32,634 bases of DNA from Oscillospiraceae bacterium (GTDB taxonomy: Bacteria; Bacillota; Clostridia; Oscillospirales; Oscillospiraceae): NCBI GenBank assembly GCA_022800665.1, contig JAAWQS010000030.1, positions 1 through 32,634 on the forward strand, in the 5' to 3' direction. Positions 23,735-31,147 of the stretch are shown in pieces (the stretch's first letter is position 1; every line of letters begins with the position of its first letter). The translations under genes and the position numbers were made by a program. The notes under the pieces were generated by a model that saw only the letters and a list, made by a program, of their open reading frames with translations, was not told where the DNA came from and searched no databases.

Positions 23735-24412
23735 TCACTTCAAATCCTCCAGCCCCGCTTTGCAGAAGGATTTCAAGTATTGATAGTACGGCTCCAGAAA
23801 TGTGAAGCCGTCCACCAGGGCATCTATCAGCTCTGGTGAGCAGACCAGAGCGTCAAAAGGACGGTCGCATCCGATTGACAGGGATTTTTTGTTGTACCAG
23901 GGCGTCAGCAGCGGAGAGGGATCGCCTTTGCTGCGGGCATAGTCCTGTCCCTGCAGACGGAAGCGTCCGTCCTTTTTCAGACGCCGCGCCAGCTTTGCCA
24001 GTCGTTTCGGGTCCTCGTCGATGTCCCGGCGCATGGCGGCCATGGTCCGGGCGTCCGCGTTCCAGAAACCAACGCCGTAGCTCCAGCCCTCCGGGGTGAT
24101 TTCAAACCAGAATACCGGCTGGTGGCTCCACACGTCGTTCTCCGGGCGGATGGTGAGCCAGAGATGATCCTTATACGGCCCGCGGCCATGGAGGCGGCGG
24201 GCATCCCGGTAGATGCGGCAGACGTGGAGGTTCAGGTCCAGCTTGGGGAATTTTCCCATAAAACGGGCATAGACCTCGTTTCCCAGGTCCATGGTGGGCT
24301 GGTAGAGGTATTGGAGATAGTCGTCCTTGTGTTCGGTGAACCAGGCGCGGTCGTTGTTGAGGCGGATGCCCCATAGGAAGTCCAGAGTTTTGTCGCAGTA
24401 GCCAGTAAACAT
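23735..24412 (-). CDS. DUF2461 domain protein
   Basis: The protein has 225 residues and covers the DUF2461 domain: LDFLWGIRLNNDRAWFTEHK at the start, VCRIYRDARRLHGRGPYKDH (about 64-83), FWFEITPEGWSYGVGFWN, and CDRPFDALVC towards the end. The family is widespread and its function is unknown. The ribosome site GGAG lies 8 nt before ATG 24412. The truncated hicA reading frame upstream runs into it in another frame, so the hicA promoter at 24581-24609 probably drives this gene now. Confidence 0.9.
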   Translation of the reverse strand: MFTGYCDKTLDFLWGIRLNNDRAWFTEHKDDYLQYLYQPTMDLGNEVYARFMGKFPKLDLNLHVCRIYRDARRLHGRGPYKDHLWLTIRPENDVWSHQPVFWFEITPEGWSYGVGFWNADARTMAAMRRDIDEDPKRLAKLARRLKKDGRFRLQGQDYARSKGDPSPLLTPWYNKKSLSIGCDRPFDALVCSPELIDALVDGFTFLEPYYQYLKSFCKAGLEDLK

Positions 24413-24439
24413 GGTTGTCTCTCCTGTATCTTTTGATTA

Positions 24440-24560
24440 GGCAGGCGCGCAGGGCCGGGTTTACCTCTCTGCCATTTGTAATGATCGTATGATTTCCACC
24501 CTCCCGGAGCAGCCGCCATCCATTGCTGTAAAACAATTTCAATAAATCCCTTTGCTTCAT
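24440..24560 (-). pseudogene. Truncated HicA-type toxin gene
   Basis: From ATG 24560 (GGAGG upstream) the frame reads MKQRDLLKLFYSNGWRLLRE, then GGNHTIITNGREV. This is the HicA mRNA interferase start, with the catalytic His in the GGNHTI motif. After NGREVN the family's conserved tail (a Pro-Arg-His stretch and a Leu-Ala rich helix) is missing. The frame reads through into the DUF2461 gene as unrelated sequence. No hicB antitoxin gene is present. It is probably a dead toxin, since the double-stranded-RNA-binding fold would lose its last strand and helix. Confidence 0.7.
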
Positions 24561-24580
24561 CCCCATCCCTCCCCACGAAA

Positions 24581-24609
24581 ATTATACCCGCAAGCCCCGG
24601 CTCTGTCAA
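24581..24609 (-). promoter_or_regulatory. Perfect consensus promoter of the hicA remnant
   Basis: On the minus strand TTGACA and TATAAT match the SigA consensus at all 12 positions with 17-bp spacing. CTCTGT...ACAGAG (24601-24606 and 24614-24619) forms a dyad over the -35. Confidence 0.88.
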
Positions 24610-24624
24610 GGAAACAGAGTTTTT

Positions 24625-24654
24625 CCGGACAGCGGCGCAAAAGGCCGGACAGCG
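24625..24654. repeat. 10-bp direct repeat with 20-bp period
   Basis: CCGGACAGCG occurs at 24625-24634 and 24645-24654, two helix turns apart, between the divergent hicA and gntR promoters. It could be a protein-binding site or a remnant. Confidence 0.55.
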
Positions 24655-24680
24655 TAGTTTTGCAGATTTGAAAAAAATGC

Positions 24681-24709
24681 TTGACATTTGGGCGCAGCGG
24701 TAGTATAGT
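24681..24709 (+). promoter_or_regulatory. Promoter of the GntR-ABC transporter operon
   Basis: TTGACA and TATAGT are separated by 17 bp. Confidence 0.85.
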
Positions 24710-24712
24710 TAG

Positions 24713-24724
24713 TTACACAAGTAA
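24713..24724 (+). promoter_or_regulatory. Operator candidate for the GntR regulator
   Basis: TTAC-ACAA-GTAA is a short dyad at the predicted transcription start, directly after the -10. Position and form suit a YtrA-type repressor site. Confidence 0.5.
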
Positions 24725-24764
24725 TGAACCACTCAAGTAGAGAATCAGGAAAGAAGGAGGATCA

Positions 24765-25130
24765 ATGAACGGACGGCTGACAGAACAGAAATCCATTTAT
24801 CTCCAAATCGGAGAAATGATTGAAACAGACATTCTGCGGGGTATTCTGCTGGAAGAGGAGCAGGTTCCCAGCACCAACGAGCTGGCTAAGCTCTATACCA
24901 TCAATCCCGCTACCGCCGCCAAAGGCGTCAACCTGCTGGTGGACGAGGGCATCCTGTACAAACGGCGGGGGATCGGTATGTTCGTGTCCAAAGGAGCGCG
25001 GGACAAGATTTTGTCCAAGCGTCGGGAGGCGTTTGCAGAGAACCACATCGCCCCCATGGTGGCAGAGGCGAAAAGCCTGGATATTACCAAGGAGAAATTA
25101 GTGACCATGATAGAGGAGAAATATATATGA
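24765..25130 (+). CDS. YtrA-subfamily GntR transcriptional regulator
   Basis: The protein has 121 residues. The N-terminal winged helix spans about 8-76 (IYLQIGEMIETDILRG, then PSTNELAKLYTINPATAAKG and GILYKRRGIGMFV). A short helical C-terminal dimerisation part follows instead of a large ligand domain, which is the YtrA pattern. YtrA regulators repress ABC transporter operons that often respond to cell-wall antibiotics. The ribosome site AAGGAGG lies before ATG 24765. The stop overlaps the ATPase start as ATGA. It is probably an autorepressor of the operon through the site at 24713-24724. Confidence 0.92.
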   Translation: MNGRLTEQKSIYLQIGEMIETDILRGILLEEEQVPSTNELAKLYTINPATAAKGVNLLVDEGILYKRRGIGMFVSKGARDKILSKRREAFAENHIAPMVAEAKSLDITKEKLVTMIEEKYI

Positions 25131-26002
25131 GCCTGATCTGTGAAAAAATCGTGAAAACCTATAGCGGAAAGGATGTGCTGCAGTCCGTTTCCCTGGAACT
25201 GCAGGAGGGGAAAATTTATGGACTCATTGGACGCAACGGCGCGGGCAAAACTACCCTGTTGTCAGTCCTCACCGCCCAGAACCCCGCCTCCAGCGGCTCT
25301 GTCACCCTGGATGGAATGCCGGTGTGGGAAAACCGCAGAGCGCTGGAAAAACTCTGTTTCTCCAGAGAACTGAACGCCAACGCGGAGAGCGGTCTGGCGG
25401 CGCTGAAGGTCAAAGAGTACCTGCGCATCGCGGCGACCTATTACGAGGGCTGGGACAAGGAGATGGAAGGCCGGCTGCTGAATCTGTTCCATCTGGAGGT
25501 GAAAAAGAAGCTGGGCAAGCTGTCAAAAGGAATGCTCTCCATGGTGACAATCATCGTGGCCCTGTGCTCCAAATCGCCCTATACCTTCCTGGATGAACCG
25601 GTGGCGGGATTGGATGTGGTGGCCCGCGAGCAGTTCTATAAACTGCTGCTGGAGGAGTACGCCGCCACAGGCCGCACCTTTGTCATCTCCACCCACATCA
25701 TTGAGGAGGCCGCCAATGTGCTGGAGGATGTGATTATCCTCCACGAAGGGAAAGTTCTTATTCAGGGCGACACCCAGGCGTTTGTGGACAGCGCACGCTA
25801 TGTCAGCGGCAAGGCGGAGGACGTGGACGCCGCCGTGAAGGACCTGGAGGTCCACCACACCGACATAATTGGCCGGAGTAAAGGCGTGACGGTATTCCTC
25901 AAACCAGGCCAGGCGGTGGACGAGAGCTATGATGTGTCCGTTCAGACCGTCAACTTGCAGCAGGCGTTTGTGGCTCTGTGCGGAGAGGAGGCGCAGCAAT
26001 GA
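25127..26002 (+). CDS. ABC transporter ATP-binding protein
   Basis: This is the ATPase of an export-type ABC system. The protein has 291 residues. Walker A GRNGAGKTT is at 35-43, the signature region is LSKGMLSMV (a YtrB-like variant of LSGGQ), Walker B and the catalytic Glu are in YTFLDEPVAGLD, and the switch His is in STHI. The C-terminal 80 residues after the ATPase core form an accessory domain. The start is coupled to the GntR gene (ATGA), with GAGGAG upstream. The two following permease genes complete the transporter. The substrate is unknown; relatives act on antibiotics or peptides. Confidence 0.93.
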   Translation: MSLICEKIVKTYSGKDVLQSVSLELQEGKIYGLIGRNGAGKTTLLSVLTAQNPASSGSVTLDGMPVWENRRALEKLCFSRELNANAESGLAALKVKEYLRIAATYYEGWDKEMEGRLLNLFHLEVKKKLGKLSKGMLSMVTIIVALCSKSPYTFLDEPVAGLDVVAREQFYKLLLEEYAATGRTFVISTHIIEEAANVLEDVIILHEGKVLIQGDTQAFVDSARYVSGKAEDVDAAVKDLEVHHTDIIGRSKGVTVFLKPGQAVDESYDVSVQTVNLQQAFVALCGEEAQQ

Positions 26003-26688
26003 GACGGAATCTGCGCTTCTGGAGCCGGTATACCTGGGAGAGCATGGAGGCGGAACTGATTGCGATGGGCGCGTTCGTGCTGATAAGCGCCGTCAGCAGC
26101 GACCCCCTCTGGACCAAGGGTATGAGCGGTCAGTCGGGCTGGACGGATTACCTGGCCCTGGCTCCCTTTTATCTGATTGTAGCCGCCGTGATCTGCATCA
26201 TGATACTTGGCCCCGGCAGTCAGACGCTCTACATCCCCCTGCTCATTTCCAACGGAGAACCCCGTAAAAACATCTTCTGGGGCTATCAATTCCACCGCCT
26301 TCTGCTGGTTGCGGCGACGTCCGTCATCGCGGGACTGACCTGGCTCTTGATTCCCAGTGAGATTTCCGATGCCTGCCTGTCCTGCCTGCCCATGATTGTC
26401 ACAGGGCTGGTCATCTGCTCCTCTGCCGGCAATCTGTTGGGGTCGGCTTATGTGAAATGGAAGTGGTTCGGTATGGTGGCGATGGTGCTGTTTTTTGGCG
26501 TCTGCGGCGGGCTGGGCGGATGGCTGGTCAGCACAGGGGGCCTTAAAATCCCTGCGGTCTCCCTGCTGACCCTGGGGTTGACTACTATTATTCCATCATG
26601 GCAGATGGCGGCTCTGGCCGCCGCGCTGCTGGCGGTGGATCTGGGGGTGCAGTGGCTGCTGCTGCGCCGCCGGGAAGTGAAATTTTGA
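25999..26688 (+). CDS. ABC transporter permease, first subunit
   Basis: The protein has 229 residues from ATG 25999, which overlaps the ATPase stop as ATGA. About six transmembrane segments are visible (starting around ELIAMGAFVLISAV, LALAPFYLIVAAVICIMIL, and continuing to LAAALLAVDLGVQWLLL). A cytoplasmic stretch with ISNGEPRKNIFWGYQ after the second segment fits the pattern where ABC-2-type permeases contact the ATPase. No named family is certain. It forms one half of the membrane channel with the next gene. Confidence 0.8.
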   Translation: MRRNLRFWSRYTWESMEAELIAMGAFVLISAVSSDPLWTKGMSGQSGWTDYLALAPFYLIVAAVICIMILGPGSQTLYIPLLISNGEPRKNIFWGYQFHRLLLVAATSVIAGLTWLLIPSEISDACLSCLPMIVTGLVICSSAGNLLGSAYVKWKWFGMVAMVLFFGVCGGLGGWLVSTGGLKIPAVSLLTLGLTTIIPSWQMAALAAALLAVDLGVQWLLLRRREVKF

Positions 26689-26702
26689 GGAGGAGAGAAA
26701 AC

Positions 26703-27410
26703 ATGGTAATTCCCAAATATGTGCGGGCCGTTAAGAAGCAGTTCCTGTATATGCTCTGGCTGCAGCTGGGCATGTTTGTCATAGGCGTGGCCTTTGTAAT
26801 CATCATCAACGGTCTGTTCAATGAAGACCAGGATTATGCCTGTATGGGTACGCTGATGGCGCTATCCGGACTCATAGCAGGCGAAGCCCTCCAGCTGAAT
26901 AACGTGGACTTCCGGCTGGCGGTGCTGATGGGGGAGACACGGCATCATTATCTGCTGTGGAAACCGCTGGTCGCCCTAGTCGCCGCCCTCCAGGGGTGGC
27001 TGACGGCCTTCTGCCTCTACAAGCTGGAAATGCTGCTGTACAGTGTCGTTTATCCAGGCTACGAATCAGGTTTGCCGGTTGGTGCGGCTTTCAAGTGGCC
27101 GGTGGTTTTGCTGAGCGCAGTGGCCGTGAGCATTATCTGCCTGTTTTTAGGCGCTCTGTATGCGAAATTCGGCCCAAAGGGTACCATGACCGTCTGGCTG
27201 ATTTTCTGGTCCGGCTGTATGCTGATCCCCCAGGGGGTTCAGCAGTTCCAATCCGGCAGGACCAGCCTGCTGGCCAAGCTGGGCTGGCTGACGCTCACGG
27301 TGGTGGAGCTGCTGACTCCAGCTATGTGGGGTGCAGTGGGCGGAGCGCTGCTGCTGTGCGCTCTGGCTTTCAGCGTGCGGATTTATCTGCGGGCGGAGGT
27401 GCGGATGTAA
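26703..27410 (+). CDS. ABC transporter permease, second subunit
   Basis: The protein has 235 residues from ATG 26703 (GGAGGAG upstream). It has about six hydrophobic segments, the first at LYMLWLQLGMFVIGVAFVII. The loop LMGETRHHYLLWK parallels the SNGEPRKN loop of the first permease, which suggests they are paralogues forming a heterodimer. It is last in the operon, followed by a strong terminator at 27441-27476. The substrate is unknown. Confidence 0.8.
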   Translation: MVIPKYVRAVKKQFLYMLWLQLGMFVIGVAFVIIINGLFNEDQDYACMGTLMALSGLIAGEALQLNNVDFRLAVLMGETRHHYLLWKPLVALVAALQGWLTAFCLYKLEMLLYSVVYPGYESGLPVGAAFKWPVVLLSAVAVSIICLFLGALYAKFGPKGTMTVWLIFWSGCMLIPQGVQQFQSGRTSLLAKLGWLTLTVVELLTPAMWGAVGGALLLCALAFSVRIYLRAEVRM

Positions 27411-27440
27411 AGGAGAATTGGAGAAAATCGCAAACCAACA

Positions 27441-27476
27441 TAAATGCCACGGACCAAGAATAGTCCGTGGCATTTA
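27441..27476. terminator. Strong bidirectional terminator
   Basis: A perfect 14-bp stem (TAAATGCCACGGAC and complement) surrounds an 8-nt loop. It lies between the converging permease and Rpn genes, with AT-rich tails on both sides. Confidence 0.88.
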
Positions 27477-27482
27477 TATATA

Positions 27483-28418
27483 TTATTCCTGTTCAAGCAA
27501 ATCCATATACTTCTGACGCTCTGCCTCTGGAACTTCCAGTACAGACATTGCCTGTTCAACAGACATACCCAAGTTCTTTACAAGGTTTTTAATGGAAGCC
27601 AAGATACCATTTGTCATGCCTTTAGCCTCAACACCCTTACTCAGATTACACATAACCGACACCTCCTGTTCCATTGTCTGTGTCATTTGAATCCCATAAT
27701 CGTCCTGAAGGATTTTTCGTTTCTCCACCTCGCTGGTCTCGTTGGAGAGCAATACATCCAGCATCCGAAGCACGCCCTCATAATTTCCTCCCCCCGGACC
27801 TCCCAGGCACAACATTACAATAGACAGCAAATCATAATTCTCCACTGGCTCTACTGCCTCTCCCACAAGTTGCTCCTCCACCAATCGATACCGCGTGATG
27901 CTGTTCTTTCGATACTTTGGCGGATTCATACAAATCCATATGGAATAGACCTTCTTTATGCGTTCGTAATGAGAGCCGGTGAACTCCCTGCCATACTGGG
28001 AGGATATGATGCGGCAGCAATAGTATACGCCCCGCGTGATAATCGGATAACCGGGGTAGAAATCATTCTGCGCTTCTACATTGATAATCAGGCCGATCTG
28101 CTCCTCCGTTCCGGGGACGACCGCACGAAACCGGATATCATAGGTGACGCTTCCCTCCCGTATAGATTTATCCTCTGTGTCCATACCGCTGATGACACTG
28201 CCGCTCTCGTCCGGCAGCACGGGGACTTCTGATACCTGGGGTTGACCTTCAATATATTTCCCTGCAATGTCGTTGACATCGCAGTTCTTATATTCTTCCA
28301 GACAGGCTTTCATTATCCTTGCCAGAATCGCCTTTTCCGACAGAACCCGCTTACAGGCGGCATCATAACCCGCATTCTCATCTGTAATGTGCAGCCCTTG
28401 AGCCATAGTCGTTTCCAT
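27483..28418 (-). CDS. Rpn family (PD-(D/E)XK) recombination-promoting nuclease-like protein
   Basis: The protein is about 311 residues from ATG 28418 (AGAGGG 9 nt upstream); ATG 28424 and TTG 28445 are alternatives. The nuclease core is visible: Asp in YDIRFRAVVPG, then LIINVEAQND (an E-x-Q active-site variant typical of Rpn/PDDEXK_12 proteins), and YPIITRGVYYCCRIIS. The C-terminal third is helical with the frequent 'GMSVEQAM..L.V' motif. Such proteins are linked to recA-independent recombination or phage defence and often spread by transfer. Base composition is clearly lower in GC than the neighbours, and codon use is less biased, which fits acquisition. Confidence 0.88.
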   Translation of the reverse strand: METTMAQGLHITDENAGYDAACKRVLSEKAILARIMKACLEEYKNCDVNDIAGKYIEGQPQVSEVPVLPDESGSVISGMDTEDKSIREGSVTYDIRFRAVVPGTEEQIGLIINVEAQNDFYPGYPIITRGVYYCCRIISSQYGREFTGSHYERIKKVYSIWICMNPPKYRKNSITRYRLVEEQLVGEAVEPVENYDLLSIVMLCLGGPGGGNYEGVLRMLDVLLSNETSEVEKRKILQDDYGIQMTQTMEQEVSVMCNLSKGVEAKGMTNGILASIKNLVKNLGMSVEQAMSVLEVPEAERQKYMDLLEQE

Positions 28419-28495
28419 ATCCATCGTCCCTCTACCCTCTTTCAACTTATTTTACCACGGCTTTACGGCCACGTCCACTATTTTTTGTTTCCGGC

Positions 28496-28537
28496 AAACG
28501 TCCGGCTGGTCAAAGAGATAGGACCAGCCGGACGTTT
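28496..28537. terminator. Terminator hairpin after the DUF5662 gene
   Basis: A perfect 16-bp stem (AAACGTCCGGCTGGTC and complement) encloses a 10-nt loop, just beyond the DUF5662 stop codon and upstream of the Rpn gene. It insulates the two. Confidence 0.8.
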
Positions 28538-28543
28538 AATATT

Positions 28544-29119
28544 CTATCCTATTTTCGCGCTTTCCCTGGGTTTTGACCGGTAGTCCCGGCGGTGCAGCAC
28601 ATCCTCCCGGATATACGCCAGCGTTTCCGCCTCGCCCTTGTCCCGCAACATTTTCAACAGCCGTTCCAGCAGCTCCTGGGTCTCCGGATGCAGCAGGTAG
28701 TGGTCCTTAGACTTGGCGTAGTACTCCCACGGCGCGGCGTCCGTGTACTGCTCCATCATATAGGTCTGACTGGCCGCCACCCGGTCGCAGAACATCTCCA
28801 CTACATACCGTACCGGCATTTTCATGCCGCTCATGGCAAACCCCTGCCTCGGATCGTAGTCAATCCAGTATTCCAGATGGTGCCTGTTCCGCCCCTTGTG
28901 GTGCAGCCACGCGGACGATACCCCGGTTGCCAGCCGTTCCGCCTCGTTGGGACTGCGGTTCCCCTGGTAGTATTTCGCCCCTACCAGAAATTCCCTGGGT
29001 CCGTATTTGCTCAAGTCATGGGCCAGGCCCTGCCGGTACAGACCCACCTGAAAACAGTATTTCATCACCCGCCATTTGTGGGCGGTGATGGTCTTCAAAT
29101 GACCGCGCCAGTTTCCCAT
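28544..29119 (-). CDS. DUF5662 family protein
   Basis: The protein has 191 residues. It matches the DUF5662 pattern: TITAHKWRVMKYCFQVGLYR at the start, HDLSKYGPREF (about 34-44), a YYQGNRSPNEAER stretch, HHKGRNRHHLEYW (73-85), and a late CDRVAAS motif. The conserved His/Asp arrangement resembles a metal-binding HD-like helical domain, but no activity is established. The ribosome site AAAGGGGG lies before ATG 29119. It starts 14 bp after the pepF stop and is probably co-transcribed. Confidence 0.85.
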   Translation of the reverse strand: MGNWRGHLKTITAHKWRVMKYCFQVGLYRQGLAHDLSKYGPREFLVGAKYYQGNRSPNEAERLATGVSSAWLHHKGRNRHHLEYWIDYDPRQGFAMSGMKMPVRYVVEMFCDRVAASQTYMMEQYTDAAPWEYYAKSKDHYLLHPETQELLERLLKMLRDKGEAETLAYIREDVLHRRDYRSKPRESAKIG

Positions 29120-29133
29120 ATCCGGTCCCCCTT

Positions 29134-30936
29134 TCAGGAAAGCAGTTCTTCCATCTCGCCGGTCAGCTGTTCAAACAGCGCCAGCGCGTCCTCTACCGGC
29201 TTCGGCGTCCCCAGGTCCACCCCGGCTGTCCGCAGCAGTGAAAGCGGGTCTGTGGAACAGCCGCCGCTTAAAAATTGCAGGTAGTCCTCCACAGCCGCCG
29301 GACCGCCCTCTAAAATCCGTTTCGACAACGCCATTGCCGCCGAAAAACCGGTGGCGTACTGGTACACATAGAACCGCCGGTAGAAATGGGGGATCCGCGC
29401 CCACTCCAAGGCAATTTCCTCGTCGTGAACCACATTTTCGCCGTAATAGAGCTGATTCAGGCCGTAGTAAATCTCGCACAAACGGGCGGCGGTCAGCGAC
29501 TCCCCCGCCTCCGCCAGCCGGTGGGTCTCCAGCTCGAATTCTGCAAACATCGTCTGCCGGTACAGCGTCGTACGGAACTGCTCCAGGAAATAGTTGATCA
29601 GTACCGCCCGCTTCTTCCGGTCCTCCGTCTTCCCCAGCAGGTACTGCATCAGCAGAGCCTCATTGCATGTGGACGCCACTTCCGCTACAAAGAGCACGTA
29701 GTCGGAATAAACCGGCGGCTGGCGTTTTGTGCTGAGATAGGAGTGCATGGCGTGGCCCAGCTCGTGGGCCAGGGTGAACTCGCTGTTGAGATCGTCGGTG
29801 TGGTTGAGCAGCAGGAAGGGATGCGTGCGGCACCCGCAGGAGTACGCTCCGGAGCGTTTGCCCTCGTTTTCATAAATATCCATCCACCGCTGTTCAAAGC
29901 TCTGCGCCGCCGTCTGGCAGTAGGCATCGCCCAGGGGCCGCAGGGAGGCCAGTACCTCCTCTTTTGCCCGCTGGAAGGAGATGACCTCGTCTCCGCCGGG
30001 GACGATGGGCGTATAAATGTCGTACATGTGGAGCTCGTCCACCCCCAGCGCCTTTTTCCGCAGGTCCATATACCGGTGCAGGGGACGGAGGTTTTTGTGG
30101 ACGGCGTCAATCAGGCTGTGGTACACCTCCGCCGGTACCTCGGAGGCGTGCAGCGCGGCCTCCAGCACGCTGGAATACTTCCGCGCCTTGGCAAAAAAGA
30201 CATTCTTTCGGACCTCCGCGTTCAGCGACGCCGCCAGCGTGTTCCGAAAACCGCCGTATACGCCGTACAGCGATGTGAAGGCGTTTTTCCGCAGGGTCCG
30301 GTCCCCGCTCTCCATCAGGGAAATATACGTGCCGTTGGTCACGGCGCGCTCTGTCCCCTGGCTGTCCCTGGCAGAGGGGAACTTCATGTCCGCATCTGTC
30401 AGGGCCTGGAAAATGTTGCCGGGTCCCTGCCCCACGCCGCCTGCGGCGGCCAGCAGCTCCTCCTCGCTGTGGGAGAGGATGTGCGCCCGCTCCAGACGGG
30501 CCTTTGTCAGATAACGGCGGTACTTTTCCAACGCCGGGACCTGGGCGTAGAATCCGTCCAGCGTCTCGTCCGGAATGGCGGTCAGCTCCGGGCCCTCAAA
30601 GGCGGCTGCGCTGTTCAGACGCACCAGCAGGTCCATACAGCGGCCATACATGGCCTGGTGGTCCGCCTGCGCGGTGTCCTCGTCGTGGCGCAGGAAAGCG
30701 TATACATAGACCGGCTCTATGCGCACGTCCAACGCCTCGCTGAAGGTCAGGTAGTCATAGAGGGACTGGGCCGACTCCCCCAGCCGTCCTCTCCACGCGG
30801 CGGCTTCCTCCGGCAGCCGCCCCAGGGCCTGGAACGCCTCCTCCCACGCCTGATCGCTGGGGAAAAGGTCGGAGATGCTCCAGCAGACGCTGGGGTCCAG
30901 TTCTTCTCTTTTGCGGATTTTCTTTACTTCTGTCAT
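29134..30936 (-). CDS. pepF: Oligoendopeptidase F (M3 family)
   Basis: This is a cytoplasmic zinc metallopeptidase that cuts short peptides. The protein has 600 residues, full length. The zinc motif HELGH is at 391-395, with the third ligand probably at E419 (FVAEVAS). An N-terminal helical domain covers about 110-185, and the family's C-terminal motif around FYVYQYATGFSAA is present. AGGAG lies about 11 nt before ATG 30936. An extended -10 promoter (TAGACT, 17 bp, TGG-TAAAAT) is visible upstream on the minus strand. It leads an operon with the DUF5662 gene. Confidence 0.95.
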   Translation of the reverse strand: MTEVKKIRKREELDPSVCWSISDLFPSDQAWEEAFQALGRLPEEAAAWRGRLGESAQSLYDYLTFSEALDVRIEPVYVYAFLRHDEDTAQADHQAMYGRCMDLLVRLNSAAAFEGPELTAIPDETLDGFYAQVPALEKYRRYLTKARLERAHILSHSEEELLAAAGGVGQGPGNIFQALTDADMKFPSARDSQGTERAVTNGTYISLMESGDRTLRKNAFTSLYGVYGGFRNTLAASLNAEVRKNVFFAKARKYSSVLEAALHASEVPAEVYHSLIDAVHKNLRPLHRYMDLRKKALGVDELHMYDIYTPIVPGGDEVISFQRAKEEVLASLRPLGDAYCQTAAQSFEQRWMDIYENEGKRSGAYSCGCRTHPFLLLNHTDDLNSEFTLAHELGHAMHSYLSTKRQPPVYSDYVLFVAEVASTCNEALLMQYLLGKTEDRKKRAVLINYFLEQFRTTLYRQTMFAEFELETHRLAEAGESLTAARLCEIYYGLNQLYYGENVVHDEEIALEWARIPHFYRRFYVYQYATGFSAAMALSKRILEGGPAAVEDYLQFLSGGCSTDPLSLLRTAGVDLGTPKPVEDALALFEQLTGEMEELLS

Positions 30937-30977
30937 GCTTTTAATCGCTCCTCAGATTCCGTATTGCTGTAACGCTT

Positions 30978-31006
30978 TTTGCCGTTTGATTTTACCACAT
31001 CCACAG
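30978..31006 (-). promoter_or_regulatory. Promoter candidate of pepF
   Basis: On the minus strand TAGACT and TAAAAT are separated by 17 bp, with TG one base before the -10 (extended -10). The position is approximate to a few bases. Confidence 0.5.
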
Positions 31007-31028
31007 GGAAAAGTCTATCAAAAAACAG

Positions 31029-31057
31029 TTGACAGGGAAAATGTGGGGCGCTATAAT
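31029..31057 (+). promoter_or_regulatory. Perfect consensus promoter of the sulfhydrylase gene
   Basis: TTGACA and TATAAT are separated by exactly 17 bp. Confidence 0.92.
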
Positions 31058-31067
31058 CACTCTATAA

Positions 31068-31082
31068 ACCGATTTAATTGGT
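31068..31082 (+). promoter_or_regulatory. Operator candidate at the transcription start
   Basis: ACCGATT-T-AATTGGT is a 15-bp dyad with one mismatch, about 10 bp after the -10 of the promoter at 31029-31057. Confidence 0.5.
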
Positions 31083-31147
31083 GGGTTTTTAAGCCGCTTT
31101 CCCGGTCTCCGCCCGCCCAGATTATAAAAAACGAGAGGTAAGCAGCC

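Noticed and set aside
31058-31147. Possible SAM riboswitch or T-box before metY
   Set aside because: The leader is about 84 nt, too short, and lacks the conserved stems and a terminator.
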